Counted from the first letter of the stretch, positions 28,065-37,563 are shown. The stretch is DNA of 64,000 nucleotides from Nostoc sp. JL33 (GCF_017114985.1 NZ_JABXKP010000018.1:62001-126000), one strand, 5' to 3'. The notes: a model not told the origin generated them from the letters alone. Translations and numbers: made by a program.

Positions 28065-28336
28065 TTCCGCAAGCAAAATGGCATTTGACTTACTCAAAAG
28101 GTCTGTTTGCTTTCTCATTTCGGTGTTTTCCGCAAGCAAAATGGCATTTGACTTACTCAAAAGGTCTGTTTGCTTTCTCATTTCGGTGTTTTCCGCAAGC
28201 AAAATGGCATTTGACTTACTCAAAAGGTCTGTTTGCTTTCTCATTTCGGTGTTTTCCGCAAGCAAAATGGCATTTGACTTACTCAAAAGGTCTGTTTGCT
28301 TTCTCATTTCGGTATTTTCCGCAAGCAAAATGGCAT
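28065..28336. repeat. 63-bp minisatellite, 4.3 copies
   Basis: Four almost perfect 63-bp units start at 28065, 28128, 28191 and 28254, with a 20-bp fifth piece at 28317. Because 63 is divisible by 3, the minus strand encodes a 21-residue repeat, ENTEMRKQTDLLSKSNAILL then A, with coiled-coil character. It has only a TTG start and a stop just upstream, so a working gene is doubtful. One unit has a single substitution near 28313. The 395 bp beyond it (to 28731) hold no recognised gene, only a CCCCCACATTT...ATGGGGG hairpin near 28512-28545. Confidence 0.9.
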
Positions 28337-28731
28337 ATCAAGATAGCAATATGCTTGATAGCTGACTCATTCGAGTAATTCACACACTCAGGACAACTAT
28401 CCCTTTGAGATTACTTGACGACCAGGAGAACCTCCTGAACTTGCACAAGGCTAAGATGTCGCTTAAACAAGCTATTAACTTGTTAAGCCAGTAAAACTAA
28501 TTCCATTACCCTAGCCCCCACATTTATTAAAAATATGGGGGATAATTTTTAGAGATTAAGATTAAATAAGGTGTGAACTATTGGCTTGGTTGGCGTGAGG
28601 ATATCTTGAGCATGATGACTCAGTATAAAAATATGCTGAGATTCTGTTTAAGTATTGCTGAAGGGACTTTGAGCAGATAGGGAGCATTTCGAGAACTATA
28701 AACACTGTAACTATTCAATTTAGGTATTTAT

Positions 28732-29607
28732 ATGTTTCTAGTAACTGGAGCAACGGGAGGAATTGGTCGCAGAGTTGTGCGACTCCTACGACAACGAGAA
28801 CAGTCTGTACGGGCATTTGTTCGCCTGACCTCGCGCTACAGCGAGTTAGAACATCGGGGTGCAGAAATTTTCATCGGTGACTTGCGAGAGGAAAAAGATA
28901 TCCAGAAAGCTAGTCGGGGTGTACGGTATATTATCAGCGCTCACGGTTCTGATAGCGATGCCCTATCTTTAGATTACCGCGCTAATATTGAACTCATTGA
29001 CCAGGCAAAAGCCAATGGCGTAGAGCATTTTGTCTTTATTTCGGTACTAGGAGCCGATCGCGGATATGAAGACGCTCCTGTGTTCAAAGCCAAACGAGCA
29101 GTAGAGCGATATTTGTCAGCTAGTGGCTTAAATTACACTATTTTACGCCCAGCTGGATTAGCATCTAACTTGCTGCCACTAGTAGAAAGGTTTCGGGAAA
29201 CGGGATTGTATCTGCTGATCGGCGATCGCAAAAACCGTACCTCAATTGTCAGTACCGATGATTTAGCAAAGATAGTGGTGGATTCTGTGACAGTTGAAGG
29301 CGCTCGTAACCAGATTTTATCGGTGGGAGGGCCGGAGATTTTATTACGAGAAGATATTCCCCGGATTTTTGGTCGGATCTTCAACAAACAGCCAGTAATA
29401 ATTAACTCACCATTATTGGCCGTTGATGGGTTACAGAGTGCATTGGGTTTATTTAATCCCCAAATCCAAAAAGCTTTAGGAACTTATCGCACATTACTAG
29501 CAAATGAATTTTTCTGTACAAAAGATGAAATTGCTACTTTAGAGGCAATTTATAACTTCAAGTTAGAGACATTAGAAAATTTTTTGCGGCGCTATCTAGC
29601 AGTTTGA
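28732..29607 (+). CDS. NmrA/atypical SDR NAD(P)-binding protein
   Basis: A 291-residue Rossmann protein starting MFLVTGATGGIGRRVVRLLR, with the atypical-SDR glycine motif GATGGIG at residues 6-12. FIGDLREEKDIQKA, HFVFISVLGADRG and the tail of the substrate loop TILRPAGLASNLLPLVERF follow. The usual YxxxK is replaced by the KAKRAVERYL pattern of NmrA-like proteins. Related cyanobacterial proteins include Ycf39-type chaperone-reductases for photosystem II, but this one is not assigned. The gene stands alone, followed by a heptamer repeat. Confidence 0.87.
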   Translation: MFLVTGATGGIGRRVVRLLRQREQSVRAFVRLTSRYSELEHRGAEIFIGDLREEKDIQKASRGVRYIISAHGSDSDALSLDYRANIELIDQAKANGVEHFVFISVLGADRGYEDAPVFKAKRAVERYLSASGLNYTILRPAGLASNLLPLVERFRETGLYLLIGDRKNRTSIVSTDDLAKIVVDSVTVEGARNQILSVGGPEILLREDIPRIFGRIFNKQPVIINSPLLAVDGLQSALGLFNPQIQKALGTYRTLLANEFFCTKDEIATLEAIYNFKLETLENFLRRYLAV

Positions 29608-29608
29608 A

Positions 29609-29711
29609 AGGGGAATGGGGAGTAGGGAGTAGAGAGTAGAAGAAAGGATATAAATGACAAACAAACAATAAATCATTCCCCATTCCCCACTCCCCACTCC
29701 CCACTCCCCAA
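29609..29711. repeat. Inverted pair of AGTGGGG-type heptamer repeats
   Basis: GGGGAATGGGGAGTAGGGAG at 29610 and the complementary CCCCATTCCCCACTCCCCAC at 29678 face each other across about 40 bp. They could fold into a long imperfect hairpin between the SDR gene and hlyD-like gene. Confidence 0.75.
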
Positions 29712-29729
29712 TCTAAAATCTAAAATTCT

Positions 29730-31226
29730 ATGAAATCTTCCCTAGCTGCAAATGCTGCTCAAGCACGTCAGACAAAAGAGCGATTCGCCCAACCAGAGGA
29801 ACAACTCACCTATGAATTAGGGAAGGCGGTACAGGAATTGCCACCCCTGTACACTAGATTATTAGCGGGAACGATGAGCGTCATCGTATTCGGGGCGATC
29901 GCCTGGGCGCACTTCTCGCAAATAGATGAAGTAGCAACAGCACCAGGGGAATTAATTGCTTCCACACAGGTAAGACCGGTAACATCCTTGGGTGGAGGGT
30001 CAATTGTCGGCGTGAAAGTGCAAGAAGGCGATCACGTTACTAAAGGTCAAATTCTGATTCAAAAAGATCCAGACTTGCAGAAAACCGATGTTTCCCGCCT
30101 AGCCAAATCTGCTAGATTGATTCAAGAGGATTTACAACGTTTGGATGCAGAACGTACCGGAGGCAAAACTGCTGGGACGAAAGTACAAGATGAACTTTTA
30201 AGCTCCCGCCTGCAAGACTTTCAAGCGCGTCAAGCTGCGGCGGAAGCAGAAGCAAACCGCCAACTAGCACTGCTCAATCAAGCCAAAGTCCGTTTGACTC
30301 GGTTGCAAGACAACTTAGTTAATGCCAAAAGTAGTGTTGGGAATGCTCAAACCAACCTTGTGAACGCAAATAGCATCCGAATTAAAATTGAAAGTAATTT
30401 AGTCCTTGCACAAGAAAGGGAAAAAAGCTTACGCACCCTAATTACTCCTGGCGCTGTACCTCGTGTCGATTATTTGGATGCTCAAGAAAAATTAACTCGT
30501 GCAAAGACAGAAATCACTAGAGCACAAGATGAAGTGACCAACGCCCAGAATAAAATCACAGAGGCTCAAGATAAAGTCACATCATTAGAAAAAGATATTT
30601 CTGGCCAAGTCCAAGAAATTCGTCAAGCAGAACAAGCTTACAACGGTGCACGCAGTCAAGCCCAACGTCTAGCATCAGAACGCCAAAGTGAAATTTTGAC
30701 CCAGTTCAACAAGCGTAAAGAAGAACTGACAACTGTTCAAGGTCAATTAGAGCAGGCGACAAAGCAGCAAGCTTTGGAAACTATCGAGGCTCCCGTTGCT
30801 GGTACGATTTACAGAGTTAAAGCCACCAGGGGGCCAGTACAATCAGGTGAAGAATTGCTGTCAATTTTGCCGGAAGGGGAAGAAATGCTCCTAGAGGTAA
30901 AAGTTCTCAACCGCGATATTGGATTTATTCGTCAAGGAATGAAGGCAAAAGTAAAAATGGCGACTTTCCCCTTCCAGGAATTTGGCATTGTGGAGGGCGA
31001 AGTCATGCAAGTGAGTCCGAATGCAATTGTTGATAAAGAATTAGGCTTAGTTTTTCCGACAAGAATTAAGCTAAGTAAACACTCAGTGAACGTGCGGAAT
31101 CAAGAAGTAGAATTTACACCAGGGATGACCGCTACAGGTGAAATTGTCACTCGTAAAAAGTCAATTTTGACATTCATTACTGAGCCTGTGACACGGCGGT
31201 TCAACGAGGCATTTTCGGTTAGATAG
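29730..31226 (+). CDS. HlyD-family membrane fusion protein (type I secretion)
   Basis: A 498-residue periplasmic adaptor. There is one inner-membrane helix (about 43-62, LAGTMSVIVFGAIAWAHFSQ), then a biotinyl-lipoyl half (GGGSIVGVKVQEGDHVTKGQ) and a very long coiled-coil hairpin (about 120-345). The second lipoyl half (APVAGTIYRVKATRGPVQSG) and a beta-barrel domain with VKVLNRDIGFIRQGMKAKVK follow. It should link an inner-membrane ABC exporter to a TolC-like channel. The exporter at 34133-36832 is the obvious partner, though on the other strand and 2.9 kb away. No TolC gene is in the window. Confidence 0.92.
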   Translation: MKSSLAANAAQARQTKERFAQPEEQLTYELGKAVQELPPLYTRLLAGTMSVIVFGAIAWAHFSQIDEVATAPGELIASTQVRPVTSLGGGSIVGVKVQEGDHVTKGQILIQKDPDLQKTDVSRLAKSARLIQEDLQRLDAERTGGKTAGTKVQDELLSSRLQDFQARQAAAEAEANRQLALLNQAKVRLTRLQDNLVNAKSSVGNAQTNLVNANSIRIKIESNLVLAQEREKSLRTLITPGAVPRVDYLDAQEKLTRAKTEITRAQDEVTNAQNKITEAQDKVTSLEKDISGQVQEIRQAEQAYNGARSQAQRLASERQSEILTQFNKRKEELTTVQGQLEQATKQQALETIEAPVAGTIYRVKATRGPVQSGEELLSILPEGEEMLLEVKVLNRDIGFIRQGMKAKVKMATFPFQEFGIVEGEVMQVSPNAIVDKELGLVFPTRIKLSKHSVNVRNQEVEFTPGMTATGEIVTRKKSILTFITEPVTRRFNEAFSVR

Positions 31227-31408
31227 GTTTGTAGCCTCTGTTGTTTTCACAACCATTGCAAAAGCGATGCCTGCGGTTTTTACTAGCCTACGCACCCCAC
31301 AACCCACACCTAAAACGTAAGGGTTTAGCAATGCGCTTTACCCTTACATTCATTTACGATAGATGAGCGATCGCTCTACAGCTACACTGGTTTTATATTT
31401 AATTCAAC

Positions 31409-33013
31409 TCACCTAGTTAGTAGTTTGAGAAAATCAAGATTATTCTCATCTTGATTATCATCATTGCTATCCACATGGGTGCCGCCCAGAATCTTCTCAT
31501 CGCTTTGGAATTGCGACCATAATTCGGGATCGGCTAATCCCTTATTATCTTCGGTTGCTGTCAGATATTTTGCTGGTTTTGCTTCGGCGTAGCCCCTCCT
31601 AGACATTGCCTCGCCGTTTAGAGAACCAAAATTAGAACTATTAAAACTAGAAATTGTCTGTGATGTGAGATAATTTGTAGTTTGTGCATTGATGGGTAGC
31701 AGGTTGTCGTCAGACATCGCCTGCGTTGCCAGAGAACTGACATGAGAAATATTCAAACTAGAGATTGTAGTTTGTGTATTATTTCCGGCTGTGTCTGCAA
31801 TCACCTGACTCGCTAGAGAACTGACATGAGAAATATTCAAACTAGAGCTTGTAGTTTGTGTACTATTTCCGGCGGTGTCTGCGACAATCTCACGGACTTG
31901 GGCATCAGTCAGTTTGGAGTTAGCACTAAGCATCAGGGCAACTACCCCAGCAACGTGGGGAGCAGCCATCGACGTACCGCTATAAGTAGCATACTGATTA
32001 TTTGGAACTGAGGAGTAGACTTTGACTCCTGGGGCTGTGACGTAGGAAATTTCATTCGTTCCAGAGCGGTTAGAGAAGTCAGCTAGCTTATTATTCTTAT
32101 CGACTGCCCCAACGGCAATTCCCGACTTGGATGCATAGCTGGCGGGATAATCTGGTGATGAGCCACCATCATTACCTGCTGCCATGACGACAATCACTCC
32201 TTTGCTGCTGGCATAGTCAATTGCTGACTCTAAAGTGCCATTAGAAGATGCGCCTCCTAAACTGAGGTTAATCACGTTAGCTCCATTGTCCACAGCATAA
32301 TGAATGCCCTTAGCGATGGAACTGTAAGAACCGGAGCCAGAGTCATCTAAAGCTTTGACAGGCATAATCTTGGCATCATAAGCAATACCAGTGACACCAT
32401 AGTTATTATTCTCTCCAGCGATCGTCCCAGAAACATGAGTGCCATGACCGTTGTCGTCTAGAGTGTTGTTGCTATTACTAGCAAAGTTCCAGCCGTAATT
32501 ATCATCAACGTAGCCATTGCCATCATCATCTATACCGTTACCGGCAATTTCCTTGCTATTCGTCCAGATGTTATTTTTTAAATCCTCGTGGTTGTAGTCA
32601 ACTCCAGTATCTACAACAGCAACAACAACGCCTTTACCTGTGTATCCGTGTGCCCAAGCTTCTGGTGCTTTAACAAGGTCTGCTCCCCAATTATTGCCAC
32701 CAAGATCAGGAACATCAGCAAAGGTATTTTGACCAGCAGCTTTAGCCACTGCTGCTGCTGCATTAATTAAACCATAGCCATTGGTGGAGTTATAATTACT
32801 AGTGCTAAAAGCATTAGCAGTAGCGTTATTGCTATTTTCGGAGGCACCATTTTTTAGCAGATGCACATCAGAATTGGCTGAGTTGTAGCTACTACCTTTG
32901 CTGAGGTTGAGGCTGTAGTGATCCTTCGTATTAAAGGTATCTAATGAGGATGTTGAAGAAGCATTTAGCTGTTGAGTTGATAACAGATTGTGATTAACAT
33001 CATCACGGAGCAT
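31409..33013 (-). CDS. Subtilisin-like S8 serine protease
   Basis: A 534-residue peptidase. The triad is Asp in AVVDTGVDYNHEDL, His in DDNGHGTHVSGTIAGE, and Ser in YSGTSMAAPHVAGVVALMLS, all intact. The N-terminus has no Sec signal, only an Asn/Ser-rich stretch, which suits export by the neighbouring type I system; this is inference from context. The catalytic domain begins at NNWGADLVKAPEAWAHG (about residue 105). The tail has a 28-residue duplication (SLNISHVSSLASQVIADTAG) and two places that look like small-repeat insertions (31583-31614 and 31697-31720). The last 45 residues are acidic. Confidence 0.92.
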   Translation of the reverse strand: MLRDDVNHNLLSTQQLNASSTSSLDTFNTKDHYSLNLSKGSSYNSANSDVHLLKNGASENSNNATANAFSTSNYNSTNGYGLINAAAAVAKAAGQNTFADVPDLGGNNWGADLVKAPEAWAHGYTGKGVVVAVVDTGVDYNHEDLKNNIWTNSKEIAGNGIDDDGNGYVDDNYGWNFASNSNNTLDDNGHGTHVSGTIAGENNNYGVTGIAYDAKIMPVKALDDSGSGSYSSIAKGIHYAVDNGANVINLSLGGASSNGTLESAIDYASSKGVIVVMAAGNDGGSSPDYPASYASKSGIAVGAVDKNNKLADFSNRSGTNEISYVTAPGVKVYSSVPNNQYATYSGTSMAAPHVAGVVALMLSANSKLTDAQVREIVADTAGNSTQTTSSSLNISHVSSLASQVIADTAGNNTQTTISSLNISHVSSLATQAMSDDNLLPINAQTTNYLTSQTISSFNSSNFGSLNGEAMSRRGYAEAKPAKYLTATEDNKGLADPELWSQFQSDEKILGGTHVDSNDDNQDENNLDFLKLLTR

Positions 33014-33311
33014 AAGTATTTCTTTCTCACAGATATCAATCGTTTTTTGGCAGTTTGAAGCGTTAAAACCTTTACCAAGGAAAAGATTTTTATCAGCCCT
33101 ATTGTCAATAATTACTATGGAATTTCATAAGAAAATGCTAATTTTATTACCAAAAAACCTTCTGATAAATGTGATTTTTATTAAGAGTAAATTACTGAAG
33201 TGATTCTTAAATCTTTATAGTGTATTAATTAAGACTTTAGAAAAAGAAATTATGCAGGAAAAATGCCCAGATTTATTCTTTAAAAAGCTAAGTAAGTGGA
33301 TCAAATTAAAT

Positions 33312-33379
33312 ATCAAACCTCACCCTGCCTCCGGCTTCCCTCTCCTTAATAAGGAGAGGGATTGAGGGTGAGGTTTGAT
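33312..33379. repeat. Long palindromic repeat
   Basis: ATCAAACCTCACCCT pairs with AGGGTGAGGTTTGAT at the ends, with an inner stem TCCCTCTCCTT / AAGGAGAGGGA. This type of GAGAGGG hairpin is common between cyanobacterial genes. The rest of 33014-33497 shows no gene. Confidence 0.75.
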
Positions 33380-33497
33380 CTTATATTTAATTACGCCTAC
33401 CTACTTATACAATAATATTTAATTTCAACTTTGATTAGCTATAATTGTTCGCCCCAAGCGGCACTATTAGCACAGCTTGAAAATTTAACTTCGTAAC

Positions 33498-33760
33498 TCA
33501 CGTTACATCCTGATAAACCTTGCTAGGATGTCCGATTTCCACAACATTCACCACTAGAATATCATCGAAAATATCGTATATAACTCGATACTCACCTACT
33601 CTAATCCTATAAGCATTTTCTTTACTTTTAGCTTTTTTACCCCGCTCGGACGGGGTTCTGTGGCTAAATCATCAATTTTAACTTGTATGCGTTTTTGAAG
33701 TTCTGGCGATAATTTTTTAAGTTGTTTTAATGCTGCCTTTAATATTTCAACTTTATTATG
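33498..33760 (-). pseudogene. RelE-family toxin broken by a frameshift
   Basis: Minus-strand translation gives VEILKAALKQLKKLSPELQK, RIQVKIDDLATEPRPSGVKK and LK. After a shift of one base it continues KENAYRIRVGEYRVIYDIFD and VEIGHPSKVYQDVT to a TGA at 33498-33500. Restoring one G near 33625 yields the canonical RelE K-L-K-G-K-E-N-A-Y-R-I-R-V-G. No ATG is present at the expected start; CATAATAAAG at 33760 could be a damaged CATGAATAAAG. The partner antitoxin gene lies directly upstream. Confidence 0.85.
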
Positions 33761-33762
33761 AC

Positions 33763-33990
33763 TTACGCAACTTCCTTTTTTATTTCTCGTTTAAGTTCTT
33801 TTTTAGCTTCCTCCCATGACACTGAGCCGTCAACCGAGGCGGATTTTTTTGCTAGCTCATAGGCTTTTAAATCTTCATCTTCGATTTTTTGAAGTAATGC
33901 GTAAATCTCATCTAGAGTACTGTCATAAGCTTGGTTTAGCAGTACGTTGATATCTTTGATTAATTGTTCGCGTTCGTGTGCTGATTTCAT
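33763..33990 (-). CDS. Antitoxin-like protein of the second RelE-type pair
   Basis: A 75-residue acidic-basic helical protein (MKSAHEREQLIKDINVLLNQ ... KKELKREIKKEVA). Its stop is 3 bp before the toxin reading region, the usual tight spacing. I assign it as antitoxin mainly from position and size. The toxin is dead, so the pair is probably decaying. Confidence 0.65.
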   Translation of the reverse strand: MKSAHEREQLIKDINVLLNQAYDSTLDEIYALLQKIEDEDLKAYELAKKSASVDGSVSWEEAKKELKREIKKEVA

Positions 33991-34132
33991 TTTCTAGTTT
34001 CGTCTAAAGACATCTGATCATTATCAAGCGGAACACCGAGTTTGCAACCAAATCAAATGGCAAATGAAGCATAACTCCATTCGCCAAAGACTATCTATCA
34101 AGTAGGTACAAGCTAAAAGCTAGTTAAATCTA

Positions 34133-36832
34133 CTAAATGTTTGCTTGTTGTCGTTGATATAGTGACCAATACAAACCCTTTTGTTGTAACAACTGTGAGT
34201 GAGTACCACGTTCGGCAATCACACCTTGCTCCAATACCAAAATCAAATCAGCACGTTTGAGGGGAGCAAAGCGGTGAGCAATCAAGAACACGGTACGATT
34301 AGCGGAAATTTTTTGCAGGTTTTGCAGTACCTGCTGTTCAGTTTCACTATCTAAAGCGCTGGTAGCTTCATCCAAAACTAAAATCGGCGCTTGGGAAAGA
34401 AATAGCCTTGCTAGGGCAATACGTTGTCTCTGTCCGCCAGATAAAGCGGTACCGCGTTCACCAACATTCGTTTCGTAACCGTAGGGTAATTGACTGATGA
34501 AGTCGTGGGCTACTGCTAATCTTGCCGCCTCTACTACTTGCTCTGCGCTAATGTCAGGACTACCGAGAGTGATATTTTCCAAAATGGAACCGTTGAATAA
34601 AAAGTCTTCTTGGAGAACTACACTAACTTGTTGCCGCAGTGAGGCTAAATCGGCACTTTTAATATCAAAACCATCAATAAGGATGCGTCCTGATTCAATT
34701 TGATAGAGGCGTTGCAATAGCTTAGACAGGGTACTTTTACCAGAACCGCTACGTCCGACAATGCCAACAAATTGCCCTGGTTCGGCATTGAAAGAGATTC
34801 CGCGCAGAATTGCTTCAAAGTTTGGCCGGTAGCGGAAAAATACTTGCTCGAAGGTGACTTGTCCTTTCAGGGGTGGTAAAACTAGACCAGTTCCCAGTTC
34901 TGCTTCTGGGGGGACGTTGAGAATATCACCAATCCGATCTACAGAAAGTAGCACTTGTTGGAGGTTTTGCCACAACTGTACTAAGCGCAAAAGTGGGCCT
35001 GTGACTCTACCAGACAGCATTTGAAATGCAACTAGCTGCCCGATTGTGAGCTTTTGTTCGATGACTAACTTGGCTCCAAACCAGAGAATCAGCATGGTGG
35101 AAAAATTGGTGAGAAAGTCACCAATGTTGCTGCTGATATTGGAGGTAGTAGAAGCTTTAAAACCTGTGCGAATGAAGCGAGCAAATAAGCCTTCCCAGCG
35201 ATCGCGGGCTACTGGTTCTGCTGCATGGGCTTTAACGGAGTGAATCCCTGTGATTGTCTCCACTAGAAATGATTGACTATCGGCACTCCGGTTAAAAGTT
35301 TCGTTGAGCCAGTTACGCAGAATTGGTGTTGCAACTATCGTCAATGTGGCAAATAGCGGCAGTACTGCTAAGGAGACAAAGGTGAGTGGGATGTTATAGT
35401 AAAACATCAATGCTAGGTAGACCACAGCAAAGATGCTATCTAAAATCACAGTTAATGCTGTACCTGTGAGAAACTGACGAATTTGTTCGAGTTCCTGGAC
35501 TCGTGCTATTGTGTCTCCAACGCGCCGCGACTCAAAATAAGCCAAAGGCAGACGCATCAGATGGCGAAATAGCTGTGCTGATAAACTCAAATCCAGACGA
35601 CGAGCTGTATGGGTAAAGATGAATAGGCGCAGGATGCCCAGCATGGACTCAAATATGGCTACGCACAAAAGTGCGATCGCCATCACATCGAGAGTCGGCA
35701 AACTCCCCTGCACCATCACTTTATCAATGACGACTTGGGTAATTAGTGGGGTTGTTAATCCCAAAAGTTGCAAGGTAAAAGATGCTAACAATACTTCTGT
35801 TAGCAATCCCTTATACTTCCAGACTGCTGGGGTAAACCAACTGAGGTTAAATTTTTCTTGCTGGGATATGAGTTCTACTTGCCACAATCGTCCATCCCAA
35901 GACGCTTCAACTATAGACTGCGGCAAGCTTTCACAAGTCCGTTCCGGATTTAGAGGGTTAGCGATAATTAGGCGATCGCCCTTAACTCCATAGGCTACCA
36001 CCCAGGATGGATGGGGTGAGTCAGAATTCCACAGCAGTAAAGCTGGAAATGACAGTTGTCGCAACTCACCCCAACTCACTTCTAACCGCCGCAACAATAA
36101 CCCTAACTTTTCTCCTGCTTCCACAACCTGTTTTGGGCGTTGTCCTCTGAGTTGGCGCTGCACCCATTCCAGTTGCACAGAATTTTCTAACTGTTGCGCC
36201 ACCATTGTTAAACAGGCAGCTGCGGTGTTCCAGCTGGCAACAAACGGATAATTTGAGACGATTAGATTGGCGGCTGGAAGTCCTCTTTGGGGTTGGAGGC
36301 TGTGGGGGCTGGAAGTCCCCTCCGAGGCTGGCGCTAGTGAAGCAGCCGAAGAAAAGGAAAATGTCTCTTTTTCTCTCTCCATGCCTACTGGTAACACTTG
36401 CCAGAACTCCTGAATTTGTGGGTGAGAAAATTCTGCCCACAGCGCACTATCCCAACACACTACTACCACTTCTTTACTAGCAGCTACAGCTTTAAAATCC
36501 GCAGACAGCTTTTGTAAGTCACCAAACCAATCGCCCACTTCTAGAGCTGTTAAAGGTTTGCCAACCCCCTCTTCTCGTAAGCGAACTTTCCCAGCGACAA
36601 TTAAGAATTGATAACCGCCGACATCGTTAGACCAGATTTTTTCTCCGAGACGATATTGACGGGTTTGGCACTCATTTTCCAATTTGGATTGTTGCTCAGG
36701 AGTCAGCCAGCATAACGGTGGCTGATTCCAAGGCAAAGAAGCTAGCACTTTTAATCGTAAAGATTCATTATCCAGAATTTTTAACTCACTTGTAACTTGA
36801 CTGTCAGTTTTTGAATTTTCTCTGCTAGCCAT
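34133..36832 (-). CDS. Type I secretion ABC exporter with N-terminal cNMP-like and C39-like domains
   Basis: An 899-residue HlyB/SunT-type transporter. Residues about 40-150 resemble a cyclic-nucleotide-binding fold (GEKIWSNDVGGYQFLIVAGK). Residues 195-330 form a peptidase C39-like domain in which the catalytic D-C-G is replaced (SWNTAAACLTMVAQQL), so it probably binds but does not cut substrates. The membrane domain (350-620) and ATPase follow, with Walker A GIVGRSGSGKSTLSKLL, signature LSGGQRQRIALARL and Walker B ILVLDEATSALDS. A linker near residues 165-190 is encoded by a GGCTGGAAGTCC-type repeat (36270-36340). It overlaps the 3' end of the PpiC gene by 52 bp, implying one operon. Confidence 0.93.
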   Translation of the reverse strand: MASRENSKTDSQVTSELKILDNESLRLKVLASLPWNQPPLCWLTPEQQSKLENECQTRQYRLGEKIWSNDVGGYQFLIVAGKVRLREEGVGKPLTALEVGDWFGDLQKLSADFKAVAASKEVVVVCWDSALWAEFSHPQIQEFWQVLPVGMEREKETFSFSSAASLAPASEGTSSPHSLQPQRGLPAANLIVSNYPFVASWNTAAACLTMVAQQLENSVQLEWVQRQLRGQRPKQVVEAGEKLGLLLRRLEVSWGELRQLSFPALLLWNSDSPHPSWVVAYGVKGDRLIIANPLNPERTCESLPQSIVEASWDGRLWQVELISQQEKFNLSWFTPAVWKYKGLLTEVLLASFTLQLLGLTTPLITQVVIDKVMVQGSLPTLDVMAIALLCVAIFESMLGILRLFIFTHTARRLDLSLSAQLFRHLMRLPLAYFESRRVGDTIARVQELEQIRQFLTGTALTVILDSIFAVVYLALMFYYNIPLTFVSLAVLPLFATLTIVATPILRNWLNETFNRSADSQSFLVETITGIHSVKAHAAEPVARDRWEGLFARFIRTGFKASTTSNISSNIGDFLTNFSTMLILWFGAKLVIEQKLTIGQLVAFQMLSGRVTGPLLRLVQLWQNLQQVLLSVDRIGDILNVPPEAELGTGLVLPPLKGQVTFEQVFFRYRPNFEAILRGISFNAEPGQFVGIVGRSGSGKSTLSKLLQRLYQIESGRILIDGFDIKSADLASLRQQVSVVLQEDFLFNGSILENITLGSPDISAEQVVEAARLAVAHDFISQLPYGYETNVGERGTALSGGQRQRIALARLFLSQAPILVLDEATSALDSETEQQVLQNLQKISANRTVFLIAHRFAPLKRADLILVLEQGVIAERGTHSQLLQQKGLYWSLYQRQQANI

Positions 36833-37563
36833 TTCTCAAATAACTCATTTTGTAGTGCTTGCTTTAGTTGAGTATCTTCTAAAGACGCTGGGAGAAATTG
36901 TTCTACTCGAAACAAACCATAAGGCCCTTCTCCTTGGGGAGAGTCTTTGCCAACGATTTCTATTGGCCCGATCAATTGCCCAGGACTCGCCACATCAATA
37001 GCTGCCCGTAATATATCCGGCATACTTCCTCGGCTGATGATTCCCATCATGCCGTTCACAATTCGGTCATCTGCAAGGGAATACTCTTTAGCTAGTTGCT
37101 CAAAACTACCTCCTTCTTCAATTTGGGTTTGGAGTTCGTCTGCCAATTCTCGATTATCAACAACAATCCGAGAAACTACTAGCCGATCCAAAAAGATTTT
37201 GCGCTCAATAAAATATTCTTGGAGTTTTGGTTCCGTGACTACAGCTTTCAGCTTTTCTAACTTGTAACCAAAAGTAACCGATGCGTGAAAGCTAGCGTAA
37301 TCTGTGTTGTTGGTCTTTAACCATTCTTGAAAACTTTGGGGGTCAGTCAGTTGATTTTTTAGCCTAAAGTCAATAATTGCCTGTTCAGTTATTGCTGTAC
37401 CAATCTCAACATCGTCTCGTGTTCGGATTTCTGACTCAATTACGTACTGGCGAAGAATATCCCCAATAAACTGTCCCAATTTTCCAGAGGCTTGCAGGTA
37501 CTTTACTGCTGACTCAATAGAAATTATTTGGTCATTAATTGTCAAGAATGATAAAGATTCCAT
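36781..37563 (-). CDS. PpiC/SurA-type peptidylprolyl isomerase linked to the exporter
   Basis: A 260-residue parvulin-family protein. The N-terminal half is helical and SurA/PrsA-like (LGQFIGDILRQYVIESEIRT, then an FRLKNQLTDPQSFQEWL segment). The parvulin domain at about 125-235 has LVVSRIVVDNRELADELQTQ, GGSFEQLAKEYSLADD, GMMGIISRGSMPDILRAAI and YGLFRVEQFLPA. No signal peptide is present, so it would act in the cytoplasm, perhaps holding substrates for export. It is first in an operon with the ABC exporter. Start ATG at 37563. Confidence 0.9.
   Translation of the reverse strand: MESLSFLTINDQIISIESAVKYLQASGKLGQFIGDILRQYVIESEIRTRDDVEIGTAITEQAIIDFRLKNQLTDPQSFQEWLKTNNTDYASFHASVTFGYKLEKLKAVVTEPKLQEYFIERKIFLDRLVVSRIVVDNRELADELQTQIEEGGSFEQLAKEYSLADDRIVNGMMGIISRGSMPDILRAAIDVASPGQLIGPIEIVGKDSPQGEGPYGLFRVEQFLPASLEDTQLKQALQNELFEKWLAEKIQKLTVKLQVS

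Noticed and set aside
28078..28378. Plus-strand frames over the 63-bp repeats as genes
   Set aside because: They exist only because the period is divisible by three; both plus frames and the minus frame are open, with no ribosome site or family match.
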